Shown piece by piece: positions 1-9,283 of a DNA stretch of 64,000 nucleotides. The notes under the pieces are model-generated. The model made no database searches. It was not told where the DNA came from and worked only from the letters and a program-made list of their open reading frames with translations. Each line of letters opens with the position of its first letter. Within the stretch, counting starts at the first letter, position 1. Both the position numbers and the translations under genes were made by a program. The stretch is from CAZQGE01 sp964592815 (GTDB lineage Bacteria; Bacillota; Clostridia; Christensenellales; CAG-917), in NCBI GenBank assembly GCA_964592815.1, contig CAZQGE010000001.1, forward strand, positions 1 through 64,000, written 5' to 3'.

Positions 1-32
1 CATTTAATATAATAAATTACTGTAAAAGTGGG

Positions 33-746
33 ATGCGTATGAAAAAAAGTTTTTACGAAAAATACATAAAAAGAGCAATAGACATCTTTGGTTCAACCAT
101 TGGCATTTTGGTTTTATTTCCACTTATGTTTATTGTGGCGATTGTCATAACTATTGACAGCAAGGGTTCTGCGATTTTCATTCAAAACAGAGTAGGTGAA
201 AACTACAAGGTTTTCAAATGCTACAAATTCCGCTCTATGTTGCTGTCTGCCCCTCACGATATGGCAACTCGAGAAATCGAGAGCAATCAATATATGACTA
301 AAATAGGAAAATTTATACGAAAAACAAGCATAGATGAAATTCCACAGCTTTTCAACATTTTTAAGGGAGATATGTCATTCATAGGCTACCGACCTGTCAT
401 TATCACAGAGGTTCTTCTTAACGATAAACGCGCTGAACTTGGCGTGCTTAACCACAAACCAGGCATTTCTGGATATACTCAACTGCGAGGTAGAGATGAA
501 ATTGTTGATATGCAAATGAAAGCGGAAATGGATGCGGAATACTGCTCTAAAATTTCATTTTTGTTTGACTTAAAATTGTTTGGAAAATCTCTGCTTGCTC
601 CATTCAGCAGAAAAGGCATTGTTGAAGGGAAACAAGATTCTGCATCAGCACCTGTGCAGTCCAACAAAGCTACCTTGTCAAAAACTCTTGCTTACGAACT
701 TAAAAAAGATATTGCAAGCGATACTGACGAAAACCTTGGCGCATAA
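33..746 (+). CDS. Undecaprenyl-phosphate sugar phosphotransferase (bacterial sugar transferase family)
   Basis: Predicted to transfer a sugar-1-phosphate from a nucleotide sugar onto undecaprenyl phosphate at the inner face of the membrane, the first step of a surface polysaccharide repeat unit. The 237-residue protein has one hydrophobic N-terminal segment (about residues 18-42) followed by the family core: basic residues around KFRSM, the acidic motif SIDEIPQLFN followed by KGDMSFIGYRPV (family consensus DELPQ...GPRP), and PGISGYTQLRGR. A polar C-terminal tail of about 35 residues extends past the usual end of the small (WcaJ-C-terminal-like) class. ATG codons at 33 and 39 are both possible starts. 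It is followed 21 bases later by a glycosyltransferase and then another, so it belongs to a glycan cluster whose earlier genes lie outside the window. The sugar specificity cannot be read from sequence. Confidence 0.9.
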   Translation: MRMKKSFYEKYIKRAIDIFGSTIGILVLFPLMFIVAIVITIDSKGSAIFIQNRVGENYKVFKCYKFRSMLLSAPHDMATREIESNQYMTKIGKFIRKTSIDEIPQLFNIFKGDMSFIGYRPVIITEVLLNDKRAELGVLNHKPGISGYTQLRGRDEIVDMQMKAEMDAEYCSKISFLFDLKLFGKSLLAPFSRKGIVEGKQDSASAPVQSNKATLSKTLAYELKKDIASDTDENLGA

Positions 747-767
747 TATAATCGTGAGAACATTTTT

Positions 768-1961
768 ATGAAAATTCTTGTCATTGGTCAATATTTTTAT
801 CCCGAACAATTTAGGATAAACGACGTTGTAAAAGCCTTAGTTGATTTTGGACACAACGTCACCGTTCTGACCGAATATCCTAATTATCCAAACGGTGATA
901 TATATGAAGGTTACGGCTTTAATATAGCTTACGAAAGCATCATTTTCGGCGCAAAAATCGTAAGACTAAAAGCGCGCCCAAGATTGACTGGCAAAATCAA
1001 TTTAGCACTCAATTATCTTTCATATTGGAAAATGGCTAACCACTGGGTAAAAAAAATTGGAAAGCAGTTTGACTTAATTTATTCTTGCCAAACCTCCCCT
1101 GTCTTTATGTGTTTGCCAGCAATTACCGCAAAAAAGAAATTTGATATTCCGTTTGTTGTCAATGTGCAAGATATGTGGCCTGAAAGTTTTATGGCGGTTA
1201 TGCACACCGACAACAAACTTATTTACAAATTTTTAGAAACCATTTCAAACCGAGTTTACAAAAATGCAGATAAACTTTTGTGTTCTTCAAAAAGTTTTAT
1301 CGACATTTTAAGGGGCAGAGGTATCAACCAAAACAAGTTGATATATTGGCCTCAATTTGCAGAAGATATAGACACAGCAAGTTATCCGTGCCCTACTGAA
1401 TTTCAAACAAAGTATAGATTTGTTTTTACGGGCAACGTAGGCGAAGCGCAAGGTCTTGACAAAATTCTTAAAACTGCAGAGTTGCTTAAAGATAACAAAG
1501 AAGTTGGATTTTATTTAATCGGCGATGGAAGTGACAAACAAAGGCTGAAAGAAATTGCAAGTGATAAGGGCTTATCCAACGTATTTTTTATTGACAAAAA
1601 GCCTATAACCATAATACCGCAATATATAAAAAATGCTAGCGCAGGCATTTTGACGCTTGCTGAAAACATTTTATCCAAAATTACCGTTCCGGCAAAATTG
1701 CAAATGTATATGGCTTGCGGCTGCCCTGTTATTTGTATGATAAAAGGCGAAGCTGGTGAAGTTGTTGACGACGCAAAATGTGGAATTGTACTCGACCAAA
1801 ACAACGCAGAGAAACTAGCAAACGCAATAACCAAATTTATTGAAAGTGATGAAAGCGTAATTGAGCTTTATAAAACAAATGGCGAAAAATATGCAAAAGA
1901 ACATTTTGACAAGCGTATGCTTTTGAATAAACTTAACGAAGAAATAGGTAAACTAAATTGA
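768..1961 (+). CDS. GT4 glycosyltransferase, WbuB-like
   Basis: A 397-residue GT-B fold glycosyltransferase expected to add a sugar to the lipid-linked intermediate made by the preceding transferase. The N-terminus (MKILVIGQYFYPE, then LTEYPNYPNG) is typical of the WbuB-like GT4 subfamily, whose characterised member transfers N-acetyl-L-fucosamine in E. coli O-antigen synthesis. The C-terminal half carries the donor-binding region with FTGNVGEAQGLD and, further on, MACGCPVICMIKGEAGEVV, containing the conserved acidic/Gly nucleotide-sugar site. No signal peptide or obvious membrane segment, so it is probably cytoplasmic and membrane-associated. The next glycosyltransferase overlaps its stop codon, implying translational coupling. 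Acceptor and donor are unknown. Confidence 0.88.
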   Translation: MKILVIGQYFYPEQFRINDVVKALVDFGHNVTVLTEYPNYPNGDIYEGYGFNIAYESIIFGAKIVRLKARPRLTGKINLALNYLSYWKMANHWVKKIGKQFDLIYSCQTSPVFMCLPAITAKKKFDIPFVVNVQDMWPESFMAVMHTDNKLIYKFLETISNRVYKNADKLLCSSKSFIDILRGRGINQNKLIYWPQFAEDIDTASYPCPTEFQTKYRFVFTGNVGEAQGLDKILKTAELLKDNKEVGFYLIGDGSDKQRLKEIASDKGLSNVFFIDKKPITIIPQYIKNASAGILTLAENILSKITVPAKLQMYMACGCPVICMIKGEAGEVVDDAKCGIVLDQNNAEKLANAITKFIESDESVIELYKTNGEKYAKEHFDKRMLLNKLNEEIGKLN

Positions 1962-3172
1962 AAGTTCTGTTTGTAAACGGTGTGTGCGGGAACGGTAGCA
2001 CAGGAAAAATTGTCGAACAACTTGCTGACGAAGTCATAAAAAACGGCGGCGAAAGTTTGATATGTTTCGGAAGAAAAAGTTATTTAGGTGAAATTCCGTC
2101 ATATAAATTTTGCACAAAAACTGAAAACCGAATAAACGGTGTTATGCAAAGGCTTTTTGACAACGAAGGATTAGGACTTAAAACACCAACTTATATGTTA
2201 ATCAAAATAATCAAAGAATTTTGCCCCGATGTCATTCACTTGCACAATTTACACGGATATTATTTGAATTATAAAACGCTTTTTAAGTTTTTGAAAAACA
2301 GTTCAATCAAGGTTGTTTGGACGTTGCACGACTGCTGGACGTTTACAGGGCATTGCACTCATTTTGAGTTTATAAACTGTTACAAATGGAAAACGGAATG
2401 CAACCATTGCCCCAACAAAAAGCAATATCCAAAAAGCATATTCATTGACAATTCAAAAAACAATTTCACAACAAAAAAAGAATGTTTTAGCTCATTACAA
2501 CAAAACCAAATGACTATTATAAGCCCAAGCAAGTGGCTAGATAATTTGGTTGGTCAATCTTTTCTAAAAAAATATAACCACGCTGTCATAAACAACGGCA
2601 TTGACCTTAAGAATTTTTATCCAGTTGATTTTCACAGTTTTGACGACATAATTGACAGAACAAAAAAGATAGTTTTGGCAGTTGCAAACAAGTGGGAAGA
2701 AAGAAAAGGCTTTAATGACGTAATTGAAATTGGAAACCGACTTCCAGACAATTATCAAGTTGTGATTGTTGGTGTAAATGACAAACAAATGTTAAAACTT
2801 GAAAACAGCAAGTTTGTTGGTATAAAAAGAACAGAAAACCAAACTCAACTTGCCGAATTATATTCTCTGTCGTCTGTTTTTATAAACACCACGTATGAAG
2901 ACAATTTCCCAACGGTAAACTTGGAAGCATTGGCGTGCGGTTGCCCCGTGATTACTTACAAAACTGGCGGAAGTGTTGAAGTTGTAAAAGAAGAAAACGG
3001 CAAAGTCGTTGAACAAGGCAACATTGAAGATATGCTTAATACAATATTATTCTGCTCAGAAAATGCGAACTATGACAGAAACAAAATAAGCGAACTTGCC
3101 ACGGTTGAGTTCAACAGACATACTATGTCAGAACATTACTTAGAGTGCTATAAACAACTTTTGAATTTGTAA
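1958..3172 (+). CDS. GT4 glycosyltransferase with Cys-rich insert
   Basis: A 404-residue GT-B glycosyltransferase of family GT4. It opens with the Rossmann-type MKVLFVNGVCGNGSTGKIV, has HLHNLHGYY and WTLHDCWTFTGHC motifs, and a conserved Cys cluster (GHC, NCYKW, ECNHCP) seen in the colanic-acid/capsule subfamily of GT4. The C-terminal donor-binding region reads TYEDNFPTVNLEALACGCPV, with the E-x7-E type motif. The start codon is TTG at 1958, overlapping the upstream stop codon (TTGA), so translation is likely coupled to the preceding glycosyltransferase. It is the last recognisable gene of this glycan cluster; the DNA after it is an AT-rich tandem repeat. Substrates cannot be inferred. Confidence 0.88.
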   Translation: MKVLFVNGVCGNGSTGKIVEQLADEVIKNGGESLICFGRKSYLGEIPSYKFCTKTENRINGVMQRLFDNEGLGLKTPTYMLIKIIKEFCPDVIHLHNLHGYYLNYKTLFKFLKNSSIKVVWTLHDCWTFTGHCTHFEFINCYKWKTECNHCPNKKQYPKSIFIDNSKNNFTTKKECFSSLQQNQMTIISPSKWLDNLVGQSFLKKYNHAVINNGIDLKNFYPVDFHSFDDIIDRTKKIVLAVANKWEERKGFNDVIEIGNRLPDNYQVVIVGVNDKQMLKLENSKFVGIKRTENQTQLAELYSLSSVFINTTYEDNFPTVNLEALACGCPVITYKTGGSVEVVKEENGKVVEQGNIEDMLNTILFCSENANYDRNKISELATVEFNRHTMSEHYLECYKQLLNL

Positions 3173-3256
3173 AATTCATTCTTACTTTATAAAGTTCACT
3201 TTAATTTGCAAAAAATAATTTATTGCTTGATATGCAACTAGGTTAACTTGCACAAT

Positions 3257-3364
3257 ACATCTTAGCTCAGAAAACACTTTTTGACTTAGAAAACATATTA
3301 GTTCATAAAACTCTTATAACTTAGAAAAACATCTTAACTCAGAAACACTTTTTAACTTAGAAAA
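3257..3364. repeat. Three tandem imperfect copies of a ~35-bp repeat
   Basis: The gap between the convergent glycosyltransferase and metH genes contains three diverged copies of a unit of about 35 bp, starting near 3257, 3291 and 3326. Each reads approximately AACATCTTAGCTCAGAAAAC followed by ACTTTTTAACTTAGAAA. The outer copies are the most alike and the middle one has drifted. There is no good GC-rich hairpin here, so this does not look like an ordinary terminator. Function unknown. Confidence 0.75.
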
Positions 3365-3418
3365 TGTTAACGAGCTTAGATATGATTTTTTTACTTTCGT
3401 TTTAAGCAACTTAAAATT

Positions 3419-5782
3419 TTACAGGTTTCTGCTTTGCAAAAATTTGACAAGTTGTCGGGGGTCACGGCTATATGCGTCTGCGCCTATATCTTTTGCCACG
3501 TCACAAGTAAGCACCGCGCCACCAACACAAATTAAAACTTTGCTGTCAACCTTTCTTATTTCATCAATTGTACGTTGCATATTTTTTACGGTTGTAGTCA
3601 TCAATGCAGACAGTCCTACAACCTGCGGTTTTTGTTTTTTTACTGTTTCAACAACTTTTTCAACTTTTACATCGCGACCTAAGTCTATAATTTCATATCC
3701 ATAATTTTGCAAAACGGTTTTGACAATATTTTTTCCTATGTCATGTACGTCGCCCTCAACAGTCGCAAGCACAATTTTAGCTTTTTCCTTGGATTGCTCA
3801 GCAGGCATACTTTGCTTTATTATGTCACAAACGCTTTTTGCAATTTCTGCCGAACTGATAAGTTGTGGCAAAAACAACGTTCCTTTTTCATATTGTTCGC
3901 CTATATAATCAAGTGCGGGAATAATTTCGCTGTCAATAATTTCCAAACCATCTTTTTCAGTTAGCATTTGTCGTGTTTTTTCTTCGGATTCACATTTTAG
4001 GTTTGAAATTATGCTATCTTTCAAACTAGAGGTGCTGTTTGCAACAACTTTGTTCGATATGCTCTCTTTCCCAGAAAAGTGCTTAATAAAACTCTCGCCG
4101 CTTGCATCATAACCGTACAAGAGATTGAATGCCATAAAACTTTGTTTAATTGAGTCCAAATTCGGGTTTACAATTGCAAGGTCCAACCCGTTTGAAAGTG
4201 CCAAAGTCAAAAACGACGAATTTACAATTTGCCTTTCAGGCAATCCAAAAGAAATGTTTGAAATCCCTAAAACAGTTTTGACGTTATAAAGTTTTTTAAT
4301 TTCACGCATTGCCAAAAGTGTATTTTGCGCTTGCGCTTGTTCTGCGCCAACTGTCAAAGTTAAACAATCAATAATCAAGTCTTGTTCTTTAAGTCCAAAT
4401 TTCTTTGCCGTTTCAACAATTCTTTTTGCAATTTCAAGTCGTTTTTCAACAGTCTTTGGAACGCCGTTTCTGTCAAGCGTAAGCCCTACGACCAATGCGC
4501 CGTATTTTTTTGCCAACGGAAAAATTCTTTCCATAATTTCTTTATCGCCATTGACAGAATTTACAATAGCCTTCCCGTTGACATATCTCAAACCTGCTTC
4601 GACAGCATTGAAGTCAGAACTGTCAATTTGAAGTGGGCAATCTTGAACTGCTTGAACGCTTTTGACTGCAAGCGTAACCATTTCGGCTTCGTTTATATTT
4701 GGAATACCCATATTTATATCCAAAATATCCGCGCCAGCTTGTGTCTGTTCAACTGCTTGTTGTTGAAAATAAGACGTATCTTTGTCGGCAATAGCTTTCT
4801 TCATAATTGCTTTGCCTGTTGGGTTTATTCTTTCTCCAATAATTTTTGGACTGTTAAGTTCAACACATTTTGTTCCGCTTGCAACCCAAACTTTATTTTT
4901 CTTTGAAACTTCAATCGGCTTAACGTCTTCCAATTTTTTTGCTAATTTTGATATGTATTCATCAGTTGTTCCGCAACAGCCACCTAATATTGAAACGCCT
5001 CTTTTTGCAAATTCAGCCATATCATTTGCAAACTCAACCGCTCCAACGTTAAAAGCGGATACGCCGTTGCGAATTATTGGCAAACCAGCATTTGGTTTTA
5101 CAACAACTGGCAATGACGATGCCTCAAGCAATCTATCAACAACATTTTTCAACTGCTTTGGGCCAAGCGAACAATTAAGCCCCAAGGCATCAACTTGCAT
5201 GCCTTCCATTGTTGCAATCATAGCCTCAACTGGGCAACCTGCAAACGTTCTGCCGTTTTCGTCAAAACTCATTGTAACCATAAGGGGTTTGTCAGTGTTT
5301 TCTTTTACCGCCAAAACTCCCGCTTTAAGCTCATATAAGTCGCTCATAGTTTCAATGACAAACAAGTCAACATCATCTTTTACAAGCAAAACTTGTTCCT
5401 TAAAAGCGTCATAAACTTGGTCGAAAGTCACATCGCCTAGTGGTTCAACCAATTCCCCTATACTGCCCATATCGTAGGCTATAAGCCCCTTTTTGACATT
5501 GTTAACTGCCGTTTTGGCGCATTGAACACCTTTTTCAATTGCCAAACGATATGGATAATCTTTCAATTTGAAGCGGTTTGCTCCAAACGTATTTGTGTAA
5601 ATTATATCTGCCCCTGCTTTCAAATATTTGGTATGAATTTCAACAATAGTTTCAGGTGACGTTATATTCAACATCTCGGGTTTTTCACCGATTTTCAAAC
5701 CTGCATTGATGAGCATTGTGCCCATTGCGCCGTCCAAAATTACGATTTTTTCTTTAATTATTTGGTTAAAACTCTTTGTCAT
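3419..5782 (-). CDS. metH: Cobalamin-dependent methionine synthase, lacking the activation domain
   Basis: Transfers the methyl group of 5-methyltetrahydrofolate to homocysteine through methylcobalamin, giving methionine. The 787 residues show, in order, a homocysteine-binding zinc TIM barrel (ILDGAMGTML at the start; zinc Cys in GLNCS and GGCCGTT), a pterin-binding barrel (IIGERINPTGK, DILDINMG), the four-helix cobalamin cap, and the B12-binding Rossmann domain with D-x-H-x-x-G (DVHDIGKN; Asp678, His680 being the lower cobalt ligand). E. coli MetH is about 1,230 residues; the missing C-terminal AdoMet/reactivation domain is provided by the separate gene immediately upstream, whose stop overlaps this ATG by four bases. 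The operon metF - activation protein - metH therefore holds methyl donor synthesis, methyl transfer and rescue of oxidised cobalamin together. Confidence 0.96.
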   Translation of the reverse strand: MTKSFNQIIKEKIVILDGAMGTMLINAGLKIGEKPEMLNITSPETIVEIHTKYLKAGADIIYTNTFGANRFKLKDYPYRLAIEKGVQCAKTAVNNVKKGLIAYDMGSIGELVEPLGDVTFDQVYDAFKEQVLLVKDDVDLFVIETMSDLYELKAGVLAVKENTDKPLMVTMSFDENGRTFAGCPVEAMIATMEGMQVDALGLNCSLGPKQLKNVVDRLLEASSLPVVVKPNAGLPIIRNGVSAFNVGAVEFANDMAEFAKRGVSILGGCCGTTDEYISKLAKKLEDVKPIEVSKKNKVWVASGTKCVELNSPKIIGERINPTGKAIMKKAIADKDTSYFQQQAVEQTQAGADILDINMGIPNINEAEMVTLAVKSVQAVQDCPLQIDSSDFNAVEAGLRYVNGKAIVNSVNGDKEIMERIFPLAKKYGALVVGLTLDRNGVPKTVEKRLEIAKRIVETAKKFGLKEQDLIIDCLTLTVGAEQAQAQNTLLAMREIKKLYNVKTVLGISNISFGLPERQIVNSSFLTLALSNGLDLAIVNPNLDSIKQSFMAFNLLYGYDASGESFIKHFSGKESISNKVVANSTSSLKDSIISNLKCESEEKTRQMLTEKDGLEIIDSEIIPALDYIGEQYEKGTLFLPQLISSAEIAKSVCDIIKQSMPAEQSKEKAKIVLATVEGDVHDIGKNIVKTVLQNYGYEIIDLGRDVKVEKVVETVKKQKPQVVGLSALMTTTVKNMQRTIDEIRKVDSKVLICVGGAVLTCDVAKDIGADAYSRDPRQLVKFLQSRNL

Positions 5783-6441
5783 ATTTCCACCTTGTTACAT
5801 TCTACCTCGCATTTTCCTTTAAGCGAGCAATTCATACACGTATCACTTAACACTTGCTTTACTGACGATATTCCTATAAAAGCCGTTATTGATTTCAATG
5901 GCACCATCAAATTTGATTTGTTAGTCTTTATACCTATCAACTTGTCCGCTTGCAGTTTTTCAATTATTTCACTTTGCATATTAAGTGACAAATCACCGTA
6001 GCCAACGCTGTATGACATAGTAAGATATTTGTCAGAATAATTTTTTTTAATTTCCTTTTTCAAATCTTGACTGACAGCCTCTGTAAGCACACTTGCGCAA
6101 GCGTCGAAAACTGCGCTTCTTAGTACGTCACTTTGTTGATAAAATGAAATTTTTTTGTCTATCATAGCGCCCAAAGTAACCGCAATAACAGCAATCTTGT
6201 CGCAATCAATAAAAAATTTGTTGACGTCTTTGCTCACCAACTTAATGTCCAATTCTTCAAGATAATAAAAGCCGTCCACCTTAGTCACATTTGTAACAAC
6301 ACACATTCGCTTTGGCATAGCAACTTGCAAAACTTCTTCTTTTACACTTTCAAATAAAGCGCAAAACTCATCGTTAAGTTTTTTTACACCTAAATACTTT
6401 TGGACTTTTTCTATTGGAATTTCCAAATCAAAATTACTCAA
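5779..6441 (-). CDS. Stand-alone methionine synthase activation-domain protein
   Basis: A 220-residue protein corresponding to the AdoMet-dependent reactivation domain of MetH, encoded separately as in many Clostridia. It is expected to bind the cobalamin module of MetH and re-methylate cob(II)alamin after accidental oxidation. Visible signs are the SVGYGDLSLNMQ segment, matching the family motif SPGYGDxPLxxQ, and its position between metF and metH with four-base stop/start overlaps at both ends. The C-terminus carries four cysteines in the pattern CxxCxxxxxCxxxC (CMNCSLKGKCEVEC), a tail seen in the clostridial form and likely to bind metal or a cluster; that role is inferred. Identification rests on the motif and the context. 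Confidence 0.85.
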   Translation of the reverse strand: MSNFDLEIPIEKVQKYLGVKKLNDEFCALFESVKEEVLQVAMPKRMCVVTNVTKVDGFYYLEELDIKLVSKDVNKFFIDCDKIAVIAVTLGAMIDKKISFYQQSDVLRSAVFDACASVLTEAVSQDLKKEIKKNYSDKYLTMSYSVGYGDLSLNMQSEIIEKLQADKLIGIKTNKSNLMVPLKSITAFIGISSVKQVLSDTCMNCSLKGKCEVECNKVEI

Positions 6442-7310
6442 AGCGTCAGCAATCCTTTTATAGCATCATTGATTTTTATTGCAACTTTTGGGTTGTTCAT
6501 TGTGTAAAGGTGAATGCCGTTTATGTCTGCGGACAGCAATTCAACAATCTGTTCAATCGAGTACGCAATTCCCGCATCAAACATAGCTTGGTCGTTGTGT
6601 CCGTATCGAGAAATCAATTTTGTAAGCCTTGACGGAAGCGTTGCCCCTGACAAAGAAATAATTTTTTCAATTTGACGTGAGTTTGTGACAGGCATAATTC
6701 CCGCTTCAACAGGCACGTCAATTCCTGCAACGTCAATCAAGTCACGAAATCTGTAAAATTCCTCATTTTCAAAAAACATTTGAGTTATAAGTTGTGATGC
6801 TCCCGCCTCAACCTTATGTTTCAGGTTTTTAATGTCTTCCTTTTGTGTTGGGCTTTCTGCGTGACCAGCAGGATAGCAAGCGGCAAGAACGTTAAAGTCA
6901 TCACCATATCCGTTTTTTATGTATTCTATAAGATCTGACGCATACTTAAAATCTCCATCTTCCGTTACGTTTTGGTTTTTATCTCCCCTAAGCGCAAGAA
7001 TATTATTGATACCCAAAGTCTTCAACTCGGCAAGCAAAAAATCAACCTCTTTTTTTTTTGCGCCCACACAAGTTAAGTGCGCAACAGGCTCTGTTTTCTT
7101 GTGTTTTTTCACCATTTCACAAAGTTCAACTGTTCGGTTGTCTTTAACGCTGCCTCCAGCTCCGTACGTTACAGATATAAAATCTGGTTTAAGCTCGCAA
7201 AGTTTGTCTACTACGTTGCTTACCGCATCAAAACTAACCGACTGTTTTGGTGGAAATATTTCAAATGAAAACAAATGATTTTTATTTTTATATAATTCTG
7301 CTAAATTCAT
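6438..7310 (-). CDS. metF: Methylenetetrahydrofolate reductase
   Basis: Reduces 5,10-methylene-THF to 5-methyl-THF with FAD, supplying the methyl group used by MetH. The 290-residue product is full length for bacterial MetF: FSFEIFPPK near the N-terminus (catalytic Glu), VTYGAGGS, the folate/FAD motif NNILALRGD and the HAESPT segment. An in-frame upstream start at 7340 is possible, but the ATG at 7310 has a GGAGAG ribosome site directly before it, and a consensus-like promoter at 7331-7359 would place the transcript start downstream of the longer start. First gene of the metF - activation protein - metH operon; its stop overlaps the next ATG (ATGA). Confidence 0.95.
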   Translation of the reverse strand: MNLAELYKNKNHLFSFEIFPPKQSVSFDAVSNVVDKLCELKPDFISVTYGAGGSVKDNRTVELCEMVKKHKKTEPVAHLTCVGAKKKEVDFLLAELKTLGINNILALRGDKNQNVTEDGDFKYASDLIEYIKNGYGDDFNVLAACYPAGHAESPTQKEDIKNLKHKVEAGASQLITQMFFENEEFYRFRDLIDVAGIDVPVEAGIMPVTNSRQIEKIISLSGATLPSRLTKLISRYGHNDQAMFDAGIAYSIEQIVELLSADINGIHLYTMNNPKVAIKINDAIKGLLTL

Positions 7311-7330
7311 AATCTCTCTCCATTTAACTA

Positions 7331-7359
7331 AGTTTAGCATTTTACTTATATTTTTTCAA
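7331..7359 (-). promoter_or_regulatory. Predicted vegetative promoter of the metF-metH operon
   Basis: On the minus strand TTGAAA and TAAACT are separated by 17 bases. Transcription would begin near 7324, leaving a leader of about 15 bases with the ribosome site. That leaves no room for an S-box or T-box element within the transcript from this promoter. Confidence 0.5.
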
Positions 7360-7455
7360 CAAAACTAAAAACTTTGCTCTATTTTTACAGTTTACGTCAC
7401 GCAAATACTTTTCTAAGACGTTATTATATGTTAAAATAGCCGTTGCGAGGTAAAA

Positions 7456-9000
7456 ATGAGTATTCTTACTGTCAACAAATTAACACATTCCTACGACGGC
7501 AAAACTTTGTTTGAGGACGCCAGTTTTCAAGTTAACAACAAAGAGCATATTGGCATTGTAGGTTTTAACGGAGCAGGCAAATCAACGTTTGTCAACATCA
7601 TTGCAGGTAAACTTTCACAAGATGAAGGTGAAGTTTTGTGGCAAGGTGGAACACGTTTCGGCTATCTTGACCAGCACGCAGACATAGACCGTAACCAAAC
7701 TGTTATGGACTATTTGTTGTTGTCTTTCGACCACCTTAAACAAATGGAAGAAAGAATGAACCAACTTTATGAAGATATGGCGACAATGGAAGATATGGAT
7801 GAAATTGAGAAAGCCGTAAATATAACTGCATCAATTCAAGAACATTTGACTGACTCTGGATATTATGAAGCCGAATCAACCGTAAAAAAAGTTGCAAACG
7901 GTCTTGGTTTGAACAATATCGGCTATGAAAACAGAATTTCTACTCTGAGTGGCGGACAACGCGCCAAGGTTATGCTTGCAAAACTACTTATTGACGACTA
8001 CGACATAATTATGCTTGACGAGCCAACAAACTTTTTGGACCTTGAACACGTTGAATGGCTTGCGAAATATCTTGAAACGTATCAAGGCACGTTTTTGCTT
8101 GTCTCGCACGACATAGCGTTTTTGAACCGTGTAACAAATTTTATTTTAAGCATAGAAAACCACGAAATAAAGAAATATGCGGGCAATTATGACGCATTTT
8201 TAGTTGCGCACGAAAATAATCAAAAACAATATGAAGAAGCATACATACGCCAACAGCGTGACATCAAAAAGATGGAAGACTACATTGCCAAAAACAAAGC
8301 GCGCGCTGCAACAGCTGGTATGGCAAACAGCCGAAAAAAAATGCTTGACAGAATTGACGTAATGGCAAAACCCGTAACTGTCTTACCCTCAGAATTTAGT
8401 TTTCAATGCGACTCACTTGTCACAAAAGATATGTTGGACGTAAACAACTTGGAAATAGGCTATGGTTCTGCCCTACTTCCCCCTTTGAATATGCACATTG
8501 GTGGGAACGACAAAATTTGGGTTAGAGGCACAAACGGAATTGGTAAAACTACGTTTGTCAAAACGCTTATGCGTGTACTCCCAAAAATTAGCGGACGTTT
8601 TGTGTTCAACATAAATTCAAAAATAGGTTATTTGGAACAAGATTTTGCTTTTAGCAACTTATACGGTTCAGCTAGCGACTTCATAAGTGAAGTTTATCCA
8701 AAAATGTCACAAAAAGAAATACGTTCACTTCTGGCAAGCGTTGGACTAAAAGGAGAACTTGCCACAAAAGCGTTACAAAATCTTTCTGGTGGAGAACAAG
8801 TCCGTGCCAAAATTGCTGCATTGGAGAAAAAAACAACAAACATTTTGATTTTGGACGAACCAACAAACCACTTGGACGTTGCAGCAAAAGCCGAACTATT
8901 GAAAGCTCTTAAAGCATATGAAGGGGCAATAATTTTGGTATCGCACGAAATTGATTTTGCATCTGAGCTTTGCAACAAAGTCTTTGACGTAAAAGAATGA
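7456..9000 (+). CDS. ABC-F family ATPase
   Basis: A 514-residue protein of two tandem ABC ATPase domains with no membrane segments: Walker A GFNGAGKST, signature LSGGQRAK and Walker B LDEPTNFLD in the first half; GTNGIGKTT, LSGGEQVRAK and LDEPTNHLD in the second. The two are joined by a charged helical linker (roughly residues 240-320, rich in Lys, Glu and Arg), which in ABC-F proteins enters the ribosomal E site towards the peptidyl-transferase centre. Housekeeping members resolve stalled ribosomes and others protect against antibiotics; the linker here is not long enough to argue for a resistance subtype. Transcribed alone, diverging from metF and ending in a strong hairpin. The ribosome site is GCGAGG. 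Confidence 0.93.
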   Translation: MSILTVNKLTHSYDGKTLFEDASFQVNNKEHIGIVGFNGAGKSTFVNIIAGKLSQDEGEVLWQGGTRFGYLDQHADIDRNQTVMDYLLLSFDHLKQMEERMNQLYEDMATMEDMDEIEKAVNITASIQEHLTDSGYYEAESTVKKVANGLGLNNIGYENRISTLSGGQRAKVMLAKLLIDDYDIIMLDEPTNFLDLEHVEWLAKYLETYQGTFLLVSHDIAFLNRVTNFILSIENHEIKKYAGNYDAFLVAHENNQKQYEEAYIRQQRDIKKMEDYIAKNKARAATAGMANSRKKMLDRIDVMAKPVTVLPSEFSFQCDSLVTKDMLDVNNLEIGYGSALLPPLNMHIGGNDKIWVRGTNGIGKTTFVKTLMRVLPKISGRFVFNINSKIGYLEQDFAFSNLYGSASDFISEVYPKMSQKEIRSLLASVGLKGELATKALQNLSGGEQVRAKIAALEKKTTNILILDEPTNHLDVAAKAELLKALKAYEGAIILVSHEIDFASELCNKVFDVKE

Positions 9001-9055
9001 TAAATTGTGTTTGCTTAACCAAAAAACAATAATATTTAGTTTGTATAACCAAATG

Positions 9056-9081
9056 AAAAAACCGTCAAAAGACGGTTTTTT
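9056..9081 (+). terminator. Rho-independent terminator after the ABC-F gene
   Basis: AAAAACCGTC and GACGGTTTTT form a perfect ten-base-pair stem around an AAAA loop, followed by more T residues, 55 bases after the stop codon. Confidence 0.88.
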
Positions 9082-9283
9082 ATTTTCTTTCTTGTTATTT
9101 TTTTATACTTTAATTTTCAAATTCAACTAATTTTTTATTTTGATTAGCGTTACTTTTATTTCTTAATTTTTGTTACAAGATTTTAATATACGTCTGTTTA
9201 TTGCGTATATTTCAACTATTTAGCATATTTATAGTCATCTATTTTTGCATACAAAATTTATCTGTTTTGCATACAAAATTCAC

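Noticed and set aside
4382..4906. 174-codon plus-strand frame inside metH
   Set aside because: It is the antisense shadow of the conserved metH gene; the translated sequence is Phe/Cys/Asn-rich with no family features.
7311..7455. Possible SAM or cobalamin riboswitch before metF
   Set aside because: The metF-ABC-F intergenic region is only about 145 bases, the predicted metF leader is about 15 bases, and no S-box, T-box or B12-box conserved core is seen.
7456..9000. Antibiotic-resistance subtype of ABC-F
   Set aside because: Nothing in the linker or context identifies a resistance subclass; a housekeeping role is equally likely.
9082..9283. Hidden small gene or RNA after the ABC-F terminator
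   Set aside because: Low-complexity AT-rich sequence; the only frame is the antisense of the regulator gene.
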